From: Ferrigenium kumadai
GTDB lineage: Bacteria > Pseudomonadota > Gammaproteobacteria > Burkholderiales > Gallionellaceae
Length of the DNA: 64,000 nt
Direction of reading: 5' to 3'
Assembly (NCBI RefSeq): GCF_018324385.1
Contig: NZ_AP019536.1
Coordinates: forward strand, 2,108,001-2,172,000
The notes below the pieces were generated by a model. It saw only the letters and a list, made by a program, of their open reading frames with translations. It made no database searches and was not told the DNA's origin. Both the position numbers and the translations under genes were made by a program. Below, in pieces: positions 1 through 11,764 of this stretch (within the stretch, counting starts at the first letter, position 1; each line of letters starts with the position of its first letter).

Positions 1-377
1 AGCGCCGCGACGATGTCCACAAGCTTGTCCGGGTCGTTCTCGGCTATCTCGATGTCGAACACGTCGATGCCCGCGAACTTCTTGAACAGCACGCCCTTGC
101 CTTCCATCACCGGTTTGCCCGCCAGCGGGCCGATGTTGCCCAGGCCCAGCACCGCCGTGCCGTTGGAGATCACCGCCACCAGATTGCCGCGCGCGGTCAG
201 GTTGCGCGCCTCGTTCGGGTCGCGCACGATCTCCTCGCACGCCGCCGCAACGCCGGGCGAGTACGCCAGCGCGAGGTCGCGCTGCGTCAGCATCGGCTTG
301 CTCGGCTCCACAGTGATCTTGCCCGCCGGGGACTGGCGGTGGTATTGCAGCGCGGCTTCGCGCAATTTCTTGTCCAT
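1..377 (-). CDS. maeB: NADP-dependent malic enzyme, N-terminal part (runs off the window edge)
   Basis: Only the first 125 codons are present; the gene continues past base 1. The visible protein has the malic enzyme N-terminal domain, with [14 protein letters not shown] near residue 38 followed by the [20 protein letters not shown] region, which is the start of the NAD(P)-binding part in the MaeB family. The enzyme converts malate to pyruvate with CO2 release and NADPH formation. The ATG at 377-375 lies 45 bp after the hrpA stop on the same strand. MaeB proteins often carry a C-terminal phosphotransacetylase-like domain, which cannot be checked here. Confidence 0.9.
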   Translation of the reverse strand, partial: MDKKLREAALQYHRQSPAGKITVEPSKPMLTQRDLALAYSPGVAAACEEIVRDPNEARNLTARGNLVAVISNGTAVLGLGNIGPLAGKPVMEGKGVLFKKFAGIDVFDIEIAENDPDKLVDIVAA

Positions 378-422
378 TTATTCCTCGAATATCGAACAGT
401 TATCGGATTATAGCTTGTTGAC

Positions 423-3400
423 TCAACGCATAGCCGCCAGCATCTTTTCCAGCCGCTTCACCGACACGATCACCGGGGTCTTCAGTTCCTGCGCGAACAA
501 CGACACGCGCAGCTCCTGCAGCAACCATGCGAACTCGTCCATGCGCGGGTCGGGCTTTCCCTGCTGCGCCTGGCGCTGTTTCTGCAACGCCTGCAACAGG
601 GGCTGCATCTGGCTCATGCACTGCGCATCGCGCACCGGGTTGCTGCGCAGCTTCTCGATGCGCAGACTGATGGCTTTAAGGTAGCGCGGCACATGCTGCA
701 GGCGCTCATAGGCCGTCGCAGCGACGAAGCGCTTGTGGCATAAGCCTTCCAGCTGCGCGCGCACGTCCTGTGCAGCCTGGGCATGTGCCTTGATCTGCGG
801 CAGGCTCTTCTGCACCGCCTGGTATTCGTTGAGGATGTTGCCGACCAGCCGCGCGATCTCCTGCGCGATCAGCAGCAGGCGGTTCTTCGCCTCCTTGCCG
901 CGCGCGGTGAACTCCGCCTCGTTCGACGGCAAGGGATCGTTCAGGCAGCAGCGATCGAATGTGAGCGCGAGTATCTGCTGCTGCAACTCCTGCTGGGTGC
1001 CGAACGGCATGAACAGCATGAACAGTTTCTGCGCATCCGGCAGGTTCTTCTCCAGATATTTCACCTGCTCTTTCAACAGCAGCATGAACAGGCGGCGCAG
1101 CCCGCCGCGATGCGCCACCTGCGCCGCCTCGCGCGTATCGAAGGCGCGCAGCACCACCGCGTCCCCATCGTCCACCAGCGCGTTAAACAGTGTGACGTTC
1201 TGGCCGGCGCGCCTCACTTCGCGCGTCTCGGCGAATGCACCGAAACTCCACGATGTGTATCGTTGCTCCGCGGCGGCATCACCCTCGCCCTTCTCTTCCG
1301 CCGCTGCCGCGACTGCGACAGGGGCGACGCGCGAAGCCAGCTCGCCGTGCAGTTGCGCGAAATTGCGCGACATGCCGAGCTGACGGCCGTGCTCGTCGAT
1401 CACGCGGAAGTTCATCAACAGGTGCGGCGGCAGTTGCTCGAGGCGGAACGCGTCCAGCGGAACGTCGACCTGTTTCTGCTCGCGGATGTAGCGCGCCAGA
1501 GCGGACAACAGCGCAGTGTTGGACGGCTGCACCTCGCGACAGAAGGCCGCTGCAAATTCGGGCACAGGCACCATATGCCGGCGCAGCCGCTGTGGCAGCG
1601 TCTTGATCAGCTGCTGTACTTTCTCCGCCAGCAGGCCGGGCACCAGCCACTCGCAGCGCGTAGCGCTCACCTGGTTGATGAGTGCGAGCGGCACGCTGAA
1701 TGTGATGCCGTCGTCGCTCTTGCCAGGCGAGAAGTTGTAGCCCAGTGCGAAACTGACGTTGTCTATCTTCAGTTGCGGCGGGAACTGGTCGGTCGTGATA
1801 CCTGCCGCCTCATGGCGCATCAGGTCGTCCTTCTTCAGGTACAACAGCTTCGCGTTGTCGCGCTCCGCCTCTTTGCGCCAATGCTCAAACGTCGCACCCT
1901 TATGGATGTCCGCAGGGAGGCGGCTGTCGTAAAAGGCAAAGATCAGCTCGTCGTCCACCAGCACGTCGGGGCGGCGCGCCTTGTGTTCCAGCGCCTCGAT
2001 GTCCGCGATCAGCTTCTGGTTGTGGGCGAAGAATGGCGCGCGCGTGTCGAACTCGCCCTCCACCAGCGCCTGGCGGATGAACACCTCGCGCGACTCGGCG
2101 GGATTCATCGGCCCGTAATGCACGCGCTTCTTCGGATTCAGCAACAGGCCATGCAAGGTGCTGCGCTCATAGGCGACCACCTGTCCGGCCTTCTTCTCCC
2201 AGTGCGGGTCGTAGTAGTGCCGCTTGATCAGGTGCGCCCCGACCTCTTCCAGCCACTCCGGTTCGATACGCGCGAGGCAACGCCCATACAGACGATGCGT
2301 CTCGGTCAGCTCCGCCGCCATCACCCACTTCGCGCCCTTCTTCGCCAGCACCGAATTCGGCGCGATGACGAACTTGATGCCGCGCGCGCCGAGGTACTCG
2401 TTACCTTCCACGCCCTTCATGCCGATGTTGCCGAGCAGACCGCAGAGCAGCGCCTTGTGTATCTCCTCGTAGCGCGCGGACTGTTCGTTCGGGTACCCGG
2501 GCATAAGTTTTTCGCCTTCCTTCATCCCCATCTCGGCGACCTGCGCGTGCAGCTGCTGGTGCAGCTCGTGCCATTCGCGCAGGCGCAACGGGGACAGGAA
2601 ATTCTTGCGGCACTCTTCCGCCAGCAGGCGGTTGGATTTCTTGTGCGCTACCGCCTCCTGGAACCACGCCCACACTTTCAGGTAGGCGAGAAAATCGGAG
2701 CGTTCGTCGGCAAAACGTTTGTGCGCGGCATCCGCCGCCTCCTGCCGGTCCAGCGGGCGTTCGCGCGGGTCCTGCACCGACAGCGCGCTGGCGATGACAA
2801 GGATCTCGTCGAGGCAATGGTATTGCCGTCCCGCCAGCAGCAGGCGAGCGACCTTAGGGTCGAGCGGCAGCTTGGCCAGCTCGTGGCCGATCCGGGTCAA
2901 CTCCCGGGACTCGTCGATTGCGCCCAATTCGGCGAGCAACTGGTAGCCGTCCGCGATCATGCGCGGGCTGGGCGGTTCGATGAAGGGGAACTCGGCGATG
3001 TCGCCCAGGTTGAGCGCGCTCATGCGCAGGATCACGGTGGCCAGCGAGACCCGGAATATCTCCGGGTCGGTGAACTCGCTACGCTGCAGGAAGTCCGCCT
3101 CGTCGTACAGGCGGATGCACACGCCGCTCATCACCCGTCCGCAGCGTCCCGCGCGCTGGTTCGCTGCTGCGCGCGAGACCTTCTCGATGTGCAGCTGCTC
3201 GACCTTCTGGCGAATGCTGTAGCGGTTCACGCGCGCGAGTCCGCTGTCGATCACGTAGCCAATGTTGGGCACGGTCAACGAAGTCTCCGCGACGTTGGTA
3301 GCCAGCACCACGCGGCGCATGCCGGAAGTGGGCTTGAACACCTTGTCCTGTTCCGCCGCCGACAGGCGTGCGAACAGCGGCAGCACCTCGATGCCTTTCG

Positions 3401-4196
3401 GATGATGCTTGCGCAGCGTTTCCGCCGTGTCGCGTATCTCTCGCTCGCCCGGCAGGAACACCAGTACGTCGCCGCGCAGCCCGCCCGCGGCCAGCTCATC
3501 CAGCGCGGAACTCACCGCCTGCGGCACATCCTGAGCCTCTCCTTCATCGCTGAGCTGCAACGGCCGGTAGCGGGTCTCGACCGGGTAGCTGCGCCCCGAC
3601 ACCTCGATCACCTGCGCACCGAAATGCTTCGCGAAGCGATCAGCATCCAGCGTCGCCGAGGTGATGATGAGCTTGAGGTCGGGACGCCGCGGCAGTAGCC
3701 GCTTGAGGTAACCCAGCAGGAAATCGATATTGAGCGAACGCTCGTGTGCCTCGTCCACGATGATGGTGTCGTAGCCGCGCAGCAGCGGGTCGCTATGGAT
3801 CTCCGCCAGCAGGATACCGTCGGTCATTAGCTTGACGCTGGTGTCCGCGGAAACCTTGTCGTTGAAGCGCACCTTGTAGCCAACCGCACCGCCGAGCTCG
3901 GTCTTGAGTTCGTGCGCGATGCGCGACGCCACCGAACGTGCCGCCACACGGCGCGGCTGGGTATGGCCGATGCAGCCAAGCACGCCGCGCCCCAGGGTCA
4001 GGCATATCTTGGGTAATTGGGTAGTCTTGCCCGACCCGGTCTCGCCGCACACGATGACCACCTGATTGTCGCGGATCGCGCGCGCCAGATCCTCGCGCTT
4101 GCCCACCACCGGCAGGTCGGCGGGAAACTCGATAGCGGCGAGGGATTCGAGACGCGCCTTGCGGCGCTGCGCACTTGCGGGCAACACGGTATTCAC
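423..4196 (-). CDS. hrpA: ATP-dependent RNA helicase HrpA (DEAH box)
   Basis: A protein of 1257 residues, the usual size for HrpA. Walker A GETGSGKT is at residues 51-58 and the DEAH box at 148-151 (VDEAHERS), followed by SAT and the QRAGRCGR motif VI of DEAH helicases. The long C-terminal half is HrpA-specific (HA2, OB-fold and DUF3418-type regions). HrpA acts on RNA and, from family knowledge, helps rescue stalled ribosomes. The start codon is GTG at 4196. A terminator lies just upstream, after the tRNA gene, so hrpA probably needs its own promoter or read-through. Confidence 0.95.
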   Translation of the reverse strand: MNTVLPASAQRRKARLESLAAIEFPADLPVVGKREDLARAIRDNQVVIVCGETGSGKTTQLPKICLTLGRGVLGCIGHTQPRRVAARSVASRIAHELKTELGGAVGYKVRFNDKVSADTSVKLMTDGILLAEIHSDPLLRGYDTIIVDEAHERSLNIDFLLGYLKRLLPRRPDLKLIITSATLDADRFAKHFGAQVIEVSGRSYPVETRYRPLQLSDEGEAQDVPQAVSSALDELAAGGLRGDVLVFLPGEREIRDTAETLRKHHPKGIEVLPLFARLSAAEQDKVFKPTSGMRRVVLATNVAETSLTVPNIGYVIDSGLARVNRYSIRQKVEQLHIEKVSRAAANQRAGRCGRVMSGVCIRLYDEADFLQRSEFTDPEIFRVSLATVILRMSALNLGDIAEFPFIEPPSPRMIADGYQLLAELGAIDESRELTRIGHELAKLPLDPKVARLLLAGRQYHCLDEILVIASALSVQDPRERPLDRQEAADAAHKRFADERSDFLAYLKVWAWFQEAVAHKKSNRLLAEECRKNFLSPLRLREWHELHQQLHAQVAEMGMKEGEKLMPGYPNEQSARYEEIHKALLCGLLGNIGMKGVEGNEYLGARGIKFVIAPNSVLAKKGAKWVMAAELTETHRLYGRCLARIEPEWLEEVGAHLIKRHYYDPHWEKKAGQVVAYERSTLHGLLLNPKKRVHYGPMNPAESREVFIRQALVEGEFDTRAPFFAHNQKLIADIEALEHKARRPDVLVDDELIFAFYDSRLPADIHKGATFEHWRKEAERDNAKLLYLKKDDLMRHEAAGITTDQFPPQLKIDNVSFALGYNFSPGKSDDGITFSVPLALINQVSATRCEWLVPGLLAEKVQQLIKTLPQRLRRHMVPVPEFAAAFCREVQPSNTALLSALARYIREQKQVDVPLDAFRLEQLPPHLLMNFRVIDEHGRQLGMSRNFAQLHGELASRVAPVAVAAAAEEKGEGDAAAEQRYTSWSFGAFAETREVRRAGQNVTLFNALVDDGDAVVLRAFDTREAAQVAHRGGLRRLFMLLLKEQVKYLEKNLPDAQKLFMLFMPFGTQQELQQQILALTFDRCCLNDPLPSNEAEFTARGKEAKNRLLLIAQEIARLVGNILNEYQAVQKSLPQIKAHAQAAQDVRAQLEGLCHKRFVAATAYERLQHVPRYLKAISLRIEKLRSNPVRDAQCMSQMQPLLQALQKQRQAQQGKPDPRMDEFAWLLQELRVSLFAQELKTPVIVSVKRLEKMLAAMR

Positions 4197-4210
4197 GGCG
4201 AAAACAACCC

Positions 4211-4247
4211 CATAAAAGAAAAAGGGATCAGCACCTGGCTAATCCCT
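4211..4247 (-). terminator. Rho-independent terminator after tRNA-Ile
   Basis: On the minus strand a 10-bp stem (4247-4238 with 4232-4223, one G-T pair) has a 5-base loop and is followed by a T-rich run over 4222-4211. It closes the rpoD-tRNA transcript before hrpA. Confidence 0.8.
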
Positions 4248-4251
4248 CGTT

Positions 4252-4328
4252 TGGTGGGCCCAGTAGGACTTGAACCTACGACCAAAGGATTATGAGTCCT
4301 CTGCTCTAACCAACTGAGCTATAGGCCC
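4252..4328 (-). tRNA. tRNA-Ile (CAU anticodon, lysidine type), CCA encoded
   Basis: The 77-base minus-strand sequence folds as a cloverleaf: acceptor GGGCCTA pairs with TGGGCCC, the D-arm has AGCTCAGTTGGTTAGAGC, the anticodon loop reads CTCATAA with anticodon CAT, the T-arm contains GGTTCAAGTCC, and CCA is encoded. The body resembles tRNA-Ile2 (where C34 is modified to lysidine by TilS to read AUA) more than initiator or elongator Met. It begins 8 bp after the rpoD stop with no terminator between, so it is probably co-transcribed with rpoD. Confidence 0.85.
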
Positions 4329-4336
4329 GAAAGCAA

Positions 4337-6268
<1,932 letters not shown>

Positions 6269-6372
6269 ATTCTCCGATTCCCCGTTGCATGTTGGCGTGG
6301 AAAACGGCGGATTATACCCGATTCCACCGACTCTTTCTCTACCCGATTAATGGGTTAGCCCCATTGCCCGGC

Positions 6373-8097
6373 CTACCGCTGTAATAACCTCAAATACTGC
6401 TCGCGCTCCGAATCACTCAGGCTTGCCAGCCCGCCCTGCGCTTTCGCCTGCAAGGCATGGAACTGCCGGCGGCGCTGCTCCTCGGTAAGTTTGCCCATCA
6501 GGCCGGCGAACTCGGCCTCGACATCGAACGACTCGCCCCAGCTCAGCATGTCCGCCTCGACCGCCGCCAGCACCTTCTCGTGCACCGTCCCCTGGAACAT
6601 CTGCGTCAGCGCCGGACCGCTCAGGGCAAAATCCGCCTCGCGCAACACGGCCAGCAACCCCGAGATCGCCTCGGCCTCGCTGCCTTCGTCTTGCCAGTCG
6701 CCGCTCATCTGCGCGCCCAGCGACGGCTGTGCGATCAGGCATTGCAGCAACAATCGGAGCGCGGATGGCGGCACGCGCCGCGCCTTCTGGGGGGCCGCCC
6801 GTACCGCCACACGAGCGACGGGTTTGATGTCATACAGCGCTTCCAGTTCCGCCTGGCTCACGCCAGCCAATGCAGCCACTTCCTTGCGCAGCAACAGCGC
6901 CGCGGCAGGAGCAGTAATGGCGGACAGCAACGGCTTGGCGCGCTGCAGCAACTGGTTGCGCCCCTCCGGCGTGCGCAAGTCCAGTTCAGCACTGATCTCG
7001 CGCAACAGATAAGTCGACAGGGGCATGGCTTCCTGCACGCGCCGCTCGAACGCCTCCCTGCCGAATTCGCGAATGAAGCTGTCCGGATCATGCTCCACCG
7101 GGAGGAACAGGAAGCTGATGCGCTTGCCGTCCTGCAAATGGGGTAGCGCATTCTCCAGCGCGCGCCATGCCGCCTTCTGCCCGGCTTTGTCGCCGTCGAA
7201 GCTGAACACGATGTGATCGACCATGCGCAGCAGCTTCTGCACGTTGTACGGCGTCGTCGCAGTACCCAGGGTCGCCACGGCATACTCCACGCCGTGTTGC
7301 GCCAGCGCCACCACGTCCATGTAACCCTCGACCACCAGCACCTGCTGCGCGGCGCGGATCGCCTTCTGCGCCTGGAACAGGCCATATAGCTCGCGGCCCT
7401 TCTCGAACAACGGCGTCTCGGGCGAGTTGAGGTACTTGGGTTCCCCCTTGTCCAGCACACGCCCGCCGAAACCGATGACCTGCCCCCGCACATTAATGAT
7501 CGGGAACATGATGCGGTCGCGGAAGCGGTCGTAGCGCTTGCCCTCGTCGCCGACGATCACCAGTCCGGTCTCGCTCAAGCTGTCGCTCTGGTAATCCGGA
7601 AACGCAGCAACCAAGTTCTGCCAACCTTCCGGCGCATAGCCGATGCCGAACTTCGCCGCGATCTCGCCGGAAAGTCCGCGACGCTTGAGGTAATCGATGG
7701 CGCGCGGCGACTGCTTGAGCTGTTCGCGGTAGTAGCGGGTCGCGGTCTGCATCACCCCGTACAGGTCGGGCGCGACCTTCTGGTGCTGCTCGCCCGCCGC
7801 AGAGCGCTCATGCGGCACTTCCAGCCCGGCACCACGCGCCAGTTCCTCCACCGCATCGACAAAACCCAGCCCCGCCTGTTCCATGACGAAGCCGATGGCG
7901 GTGCCGTGGGCGCCGCAGCCGAAGCAATGGTAGAACTGCTTGGTCTGACTGACTGTAAAGGAAGGGGATTTTTCGTTATGGAAGGGACAGCAGGCGACAT
8001 AGTTCGCCCCGGCCTTCTTGAGCGGCACATAGCGCTCGACCACATCCACGATATCGAGACGATTGAGCAAGTCCTGAATGAAACTTTTTGGAATCAA
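6373..8097 (-). CDS. dnaG: DNA primase DnaG
   Basis: 574 residues. The N-terminal CHC2 zinc ribbon uses Cys37, His40, Cys58 and Cys61. The Toprim core has the VVEGYMDVVAL motif, and the C-terminal part is the helicase-interaction domain. It makes RNA primers at the replication fork. The best start is TTG at 8097, giving MIPKSFIQDLL as is typical of DnaG, so translation may be weak by design. It sits between yqeY and rpoD on the same strand. Confidence 0.97.
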   Translation of the reverse strand: MIPKSFIQDLLNRLDIVDVVERYVPLKKAGANYVACCPFHNEKSPSFTVSQTKQFYHCFGCGAHGTAIGFVMEQAGLGFVDAVEELARGAGLEVPHERSAAGEQHQKVAPDLYGVMQTATRYYREQLKQSPRAIDYLKRRGLSGEIAAKFGIGYAPEGWQNLVAAFPDYQSDSLSETGLVIVGDEGKRYDRFRDRIMFPIINVRGQVIGFGGRVLDKGEPKYLNSPETPLFEKGRELYGLFQAQKAIRAAQQVLVVEGYMDVVALAQHGVEYAVATLGTATTPYNVQKLLRMVDHIVFSFDGDKAGQKAAWRALENALPHLQDGKRISFLFLPVEHDPDSFIREFGREAFERRVQEAMPLSTYLLREISAELDLRTPEGRNQLLQRAKPLLSAITAPAAALLLRKEVAALAGVSQAELEALYDIKPVARVAVRAAPQKARRVPPSALRLLLQCLIAQPSLGAQMSGDWQDEGSEAEAISGLLAVLREADFALSGPALTQMFQGTVHEKVLAAVEADMLSWGESFDVEAEFAGLMGKLTEEQRRRQFHALQAKAQGGLASLSDSEREQYLRLLQR

Positions 8098-8156
8098 GTC
8101 AGCACCCTTTCATTTCTCCCGACCACGAGCCGGAAGAACGTTCAACCGGGTTGGAT

Positions 8157-8603
8157 TTATTTGGCGAGTTGCGCCTTGATCAGCGCGGAAACCTTGCCCA
8201 TGTCGGCACGACCGGCCAGCTTGGGTTTAAGCACACCCATCACCTTGCCCATATCCTGCGGACCGGCAGCGCCAGTCGCGGCGACAGCCTCAACGATGGC
8301 CGCATTGATCTCGGCCTCGCCGAGCTGTTGCGGCATATAGGTTTGCAGCACGCCCATCTCGAACTTTTCGACATCCGCCAGTTCCTGGCGGCCCGCCGCC
8401 TCATACTGACTGATGGAATCGCGCCGCTGCTTCAGCATCTTTTCGATGATGGAGACCACATCAGCATCCGACAGCTCGATGCGCTCATCTACCTCGCGCT
8501 GCTTCATTGCGGCAAGCAAAAGACGGATAGCCCCGAGGCGCGCCGCATCCTTGGCGCGCATCGCGGCTTTCATATCATCGCTGATTTGCTGCTTGAGACT
8601 CAT
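8157..8603 (-). CDS. yqeY: GatB/YqeY family protein
   Basis: 148 residues beginning MSLKQQISDDMKAAMRAKD, the normal start and length for the family. An ATG seven codons upstream (8624) is also in frame, but family N-termini begin at MSLK. YqeY resembles the tRNA-binding tail domain of the amidotransferase subunit GatB, and its exact role is unsettled. The rpsU-yqeY-dnaG-rpoD order is common in proteobacteria. Confidence 0.92.
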   Translation of the reverse strand: MSLKQQISDDMKAAMRAKDAARLGAIRLLLAAMKQREVDERIELSDADVVSIIEKMLKQRRDSISQYEAAGRQELADVEKFEMGVLQTYMPQQLGEAEINAAIVEAVAATGAAGPQDMGKVMGVLKPKLAGRADMGKVSALIKAQLAK

Positions 8604-8636
8604 ATCAGAGCCAGCCACACCCATACAGGGCGCGAC

Positions 8637-8849
8637 TTAGTACAGCTTGGGAGGAAGAGTTTGGCTACGCAGACGCTTGTAGTGACGCTTCACGGCAGCA
8701 GCCAGCTTGCGCTTACGCTCGGCGGTGGGCTTTTCGTAAAATTCGCGAGCACGCAGATCGGTCAGCAGACCGGTCTTTTCCACGGAACGCTTGAAGCGGC
8801 GCATCGCTACTTCGAACGGCTCATTCTCTTTAACACGTACGGTTGTCAT
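8637..8849 (-). CDS. rpsU: 30S ribosomal protein S21
   Basis: 70 residues starting [20 protein letters not shown] and ending in the basic [12 protein letters not shown] tail, a full-length bS21. The ATG at 8849 was chosen over one seven codons upstream because S21 proteins begin there and an AGAAGGTAG ribosome-binding stretch precedes it. It is the first gene of the rpsU-dnaG-rpoD operon. Confidence 0.97.
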   Translation of the reverse strand: MTTVRVKENEPFEVAMRRFKRSVEKTGLLTDLRAREFYEKPTAERKRKLAAAVKRHYKRLRSQTLPPKLY

Positions 8850-8885
8850 GAACAAACTACCTTCTACCAAAAAATTGAGGGCGCG

Positions 8886-8914
8886 ATTCTAGCAAAACAG
8901 TCCGCCCCCCACAA
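8886..8914 (-). promoter_or_regulatory. Sigma-70 promoter of the rpsU-yqeY-dnaG-rpoD operon
   Basis: On the minus strand TTGTGG (8914-8909) and TAGAAT (8891-8886) are separated by exactly 17 bp. The -10 box is 36 bp before the rpsU start codon. Confidence 0.65.
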
Positions 8915-8972
8915 CCACAATTTGTTTTCTACCTGAATACCCTACCCTGCCCGCCCCGGGGCGGCGCCCAAA

Positions 8973-9001
8973 TTGACTTCACCCCGGCCGGGTGCTACTT
9001 T
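8973..9001 (+). promoter_or_regulatory. Candidate promoter of the Zorya-like operon, with palindrome in the spacer
   Basis: TTGACT (8973-8978) and TACTTT (8996-9001) are 17 bp apart, 72 bp before the zorA start. The spacer holds an inverted repeat CACCC (8980-8984) / GGGTG (8990-8994), a possible operator. A separate perfect 14-bp GC palindrome lies at 8951-8964. Confidence 0.5.
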
Positions 9002-9073
9002 CGCGGCGCGACGCGGACGGTGCCCTGCATCCCTCCTACGGCTCCACTGACCATATAAACAGAAGTAAAGCCA

Positions 9074-11035
9074 ATGCCGACACTTGCCAACCTCCCCCAC
9101 CATATATATGTCTTCGCTGCGATACTCGGCGTTCTGCTCTTCGCGTTCCTGTTCTTCTTTTTCCTGCCGTCCCTGCTCCTGTCGAGACGGTTATCCGCCA
9201 CCGCCAGGAAGCTGGAGGCCCTGAAGGGAAAGCCGGGCGCCGACATGGGCCGCATCTTCGATAAAACCGGCGTTCTTGAGCATCTCTGGCAGGAATACAC
9301 GGATACCCTGCACAAGCAAACCGAGACCGATGCCCTCACAGGCCAGCCCGTCACACGCATGCGCTCGACCATGCCGGCTGGGGCGATCTTCCGTCCCGAG
9401 ATCGTCGTCGACATTCCGCTGCGCGCCGATTTCTTCAAGCACCTGCCGGGGCTGTTCACCGGCGTGGGTATCATCGGGACGTTCTATGGCCTCCTCATCG
9501 GCCTGCAGGCATTCGAGGTGTCGGAGAACGCCATCGTCGTGCGCAACAGCCTGAACAAACTGCTGCACGGCGTCTGGGAAGCATTCCTGGTGTCGGCAGC
9601 GGCCATCACGCTCGCGATGATCGTCACCTTCATCGAAAAGCTGCTCGTCGCCCGCCTGAATGCCGAGGTCGAGAAGATCGTGCAACTCCTCGATGCGCTC
9701 TTCGAAGGCGGCGCAGGCGAGGAATACCTGGCCCGGCTGGTGAAGGCATCGGAGTCGTCCTCGAACCAGACCGCCACCCTGCTCAAGGGCGAATTGAAGC
9801 AGATGCTCGCCGAACTCTCGGCACAGCAGATCGCTGCGGCCAATGCCGCCTCGTCCACTCTCGGGGACCGCATCGTCGGCAGCATCGAAGCCGGCCTGAA
9901 GGAGCCGCTCAACAAGATCGCCGAATCGTTCAAGGGGGTACGCAACGACCAGGAAGCGGCCGTCCAGTCCCTACTGACCAACGTGCTGCAAGGCTTCAGC
10001 CAGCAAATGAAGGATCTGTTCGGCAACCAGATCGCCGGCATCAACGGCCTGCAGCAGGAAACCATACAGGCGCTTCAGGCAGCGGTCGTCACCCTTGAGC
10101 AGATGGCCTCGAACGTGGAAGCCTCCGGACTGCGAAGCACCTCGTCGATGGCCGACCAGTTGGCCGAAGCGATGGCGGCGGCAGAATCGCGCCAGCGCAT
10201 CATGAACGACAAGATGACCGAGTTCATCGACCAACTGCGGCTGGTCGTGTCCAACTCGCAAGGCGAGACGCAGGCGAAACTGCAGGGCACGCTGGACGAC
10301 CTGTCGGAGCGCATGGGCCAGGTCATCGACAGCCTGAGCGCACAAGTCCGTTCCGCAACGGATGCCAGCATGAAGTACCACGATGAATTGGCCATCAAGA
10401 GCCAGAATGTCGTCGGACAGTTCGGCGGTCATGTCGAAGCGGTCGTGGATAGCGTGAATCGTGCCGCCACCGAAATGCGTGCCGCCGTCGAGGCGATGCG
10501 GCGCACAACAGGCGAAGCGCTGTCCAAGATGAATAACGGCGCAGACACCCTGTACCTTGCGGCCAAAGACTTCGCCGCAGCAGGCCAGGGCGTCACCGCC
10601 ACGCTGGACAAATCTTCGCAGGTGGCGAACCAACTCTCTCAGGCCGCCGGCTCGGTATCCGCGGCCTCCAAGGGATTGAGCGGCATGCTGGCGGACCATC
10701 AGTCGGTGCGCGATTCGATCGCCGGCATGGTAGGGTCGATGCAGGCCATCGTCGAGCAGGCGCGCCGCGAGGCCTCCATGTCGAGCGACGTGATCACGCG
10801 CATCGAAGGGGCCGCGGCAAAACTGGTGGAGGCGCAAAAAGAGGCGGACAGCTACCTGTCCAGAGTCTCCGAAGTGCTGGGCGAGGCGCACCAGTCTTTC
10901 AGCGACGGCATGACCAAGGCGGTCGGCGAGGCCAACCGCGACTTCCACCAGGCGCTGTCCGATTCCGTGAAACTGCTGCGCGAGGGTATCCAGGAACTGG
11001 AAGACACCCTCGGCACCGCAGCCGGCCACGCCTAG
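9074..11035 (+). CDS. zorA: ZorA-like MotA/TolQ/ExbB proton-channel protein with long helical tail
   Basis: 653 residues. A transmembrane helix spans about 12-36 and two more lie at about 124-147 and 167-192; the middle one, GLFTGVGIIGTFYGLLIGL, is the MotA/ExbB-type channel helix. From residue 200 on the protein is almost all predicted helix or coiled coil rich in Ala, Gln, Ser and Glu, reaching to the C-terminus. This matches ZorA of Zorya anti-phage systems, in which a pentamer with a long cytoplasmic tail forms a proton-driven motor with ZorB. The next genes (OmpA/MotB-like and EH_signature) support the call over a plain ExbB or TolQ. A promoter-like sequence is at 8973-9001. Confidence 0.82.
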   Translation: MPTLANLPHHIYVFAAILGVLLFAFLFFFFLPSLLLSRRLSATARKLEALKGKPGADMGRIFDKTGVLEHLWQEYTDTLHKQTETDALTGQPVTRMRSTMPAGAIFRPEIVVDIPLRADFFKHLPGLFTGVGIIGTFYGLLIGLQAFEVSENAIVVRNSLNKLLHGVWEAFLVSAAAITLAMIVTFIEKLLVARLNAEVEKIVQLLDALFEGGAGEEYLARLVKASESSSNQTATLLKGELKQMLAELSAQQIAAANAASSTLGDRIVGSIEAGLKEPLNKIAESFKGVRNDQEAAVQSLLTNVLQGFSQQMKDLFGNQIAGINGLQQETIQALQAAVVTLEQMASNVEASGLRSTSSMADQLAEAMAAAESRQRIMNDKMTEFIDQLRLVVSNSQGETQAKLQGTLDDLSERMGQVIDSLSAQVRSATDASMKYHDELAIKSQNVVGQFGGHVEAVVDSVNRAATEMRAAVEAMRRTTGEALSKMNNGADTLYLAAKDFAAAGQGVTATLDKSSQVANQLSQAAGSVSAASKGLSGMLADHQSVRDSIAGMVGSMQAIVEQARREASMSSDVITRIEGAAAKLVEAQKEADSYLSRVSEVLGEAHQSFSDGMTKAVGEANRDFHQALSDSVKLLREGIQELEDTLGTAAGHA

Positions 11036-11048
11036 GTAGCCGCCCATC

Positions 11049-11136
11049 ATGCTCGGCAAGCTGATCGTACTCGGCAACCGCAACAAGGAGGAAGGCGAAG
11101 CCATTCTGGATCTCGTATGCCGACCTCATGTCCCGC
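11049..11136 (+). other. zorB: Out-of-frame N-terminal segment of zorB
   Basis: ATG at 11049 opens a frame reading MLGKLIVLGNRNKEEGEA and then stops at 11139-11141. From 11098 a second frame reads KPFWISYADLMS, the expected ZorB/MotB start with the channel aspartate (GAC at 11122-11124). From 11135 a third frame continues ALMVMFLLVMSVALL into the main open frame. One extra base near 11090-11100 and one extra C in the CCC at 11132-11134 would account for both shifts. Confidence 0.7.
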
Positions 11137-11764
11137 GCTGATGGTCATGTTCCTGCTGGTCATGAGCGTGGCGCTGCTCGCGATCACCAACAACGTCTCC
11201 GAAACGGAGCGCAGGGAAGTCGAACGCACGCATGAAATCGACCAGATCCTGGCGAAGATCGAGAAGGCAACCCAACAATATCCCGGCATCTCCATCGACA
11301 AGAACCGTAGCGTGATCGATTTCGGCGACCGCGCACGCTTCGAAACCGGCAGCTCGCGACTGTCGAACGAACAGGCACAGTACCTCAGCACCTTCGTCTC
11401 GGAAGTGCTCTCTATCGCCCGCGAAGAACTGGGCAAGAAATGGGTCAAGCGCATCGTCGCAGAGGGGTTCGCCGACCAGCGCGGCGACTACCTGCTGAAC
11501 CTCAACCTGAGCCTGCAGCGCAGCCAGCGCGTGCTTTGCGTGCTGCTCGCTCCGCCGCCCACGCAGGAGCATGTGCTGAGTCCCGCCGAACTGGAGCAGG
11601 TCCGCGAGCTGTTCCTGGTCGGGGGATATTCGTTCAACTCGGCCAAGGCATCCCTGGAAGAAAGCCGCCGCATCGAACTGCGCCTGGAATTCTTCGGCCT
11701 CGATGAAGTCCGCCCGGCAAATCTCGAAATCCCGCGCGGCGATTTCGGAACCTGCCGGATATGA
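11117..11764 (+). CDS. zorB: ZorB-like OmpA/MotB-domain protein, 5' end frameshifted
   Basis: The open frame of 215 codons starts at an ATG that is out of register with the real N-terminus, so residues 1-6 are not authentic. Residues 7-23 are the rest of a transmembrane helix. The remainder is an OmpA-like peptidoglycan-binding domain: FETGSSRLS, then GFADQRGDYLLNLNLSLQR, the counterpart of the GHTDxxG...NxxLSxxR motif. ZorB is the stator that pairs with ZorA and binds the cell wall. The intact gene would run 11049-11764. As read, the channel aspartate in YADLM is lost, so the motor would be dead unless the shifts are sequencing errors. The stop codon overlaps the next start (ATGA at 11761). 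Confidence 0.75.
   Translation: MPTSCPALMVMFLLVMSVALLAITNNVSETERREVERTHEIDQILAKIEKATQQYPGISIDKNRSVIDFGDRARFETGSSRLSNEQAQYLSTFVSEVLSIAREELGKKWVKRIVAEGFADQRGDYLLNLNLSLQRSQRVLCVLLAPPPTQEHVLSPAELEQVRELFLVGGYSFNSAKASLEESRRIELRLEFFGLDEVRPANLEIPRGDFGTCRI

Noticed and set aside
783-3698. 971-codon plus-strand frame across hrpA
   Set aside because: Antisense to a full-length, motif-complete HrpA; Arg/Leu/His/Gln-rich composition typical of a shadow frame.
4252-4328. Elongator or initiator tRNA-Met
   Set aside because: The anticodon is CAU, but the body matches tRNA-Ile2; position next to rpoD fits tRNA-Ile(CAU) in related bacteria. Some doubt remains without a scoring tool.
9074-11035. Plain TolQ/ExbB or flagellar MotA gene
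   Set aside because: The tail of more than 400 helical residues and the following OmpA-like and EH_signature genes fit ZorA; no tolR, exbD or flagellar gene is present.
11049-11150. Programmed frameshifting in zorB
   Set aside because: Two shifts would be needed within about 40 bases; there is no slippery heptamer or downstream structure, and ZorB genes are not known to use recoding.
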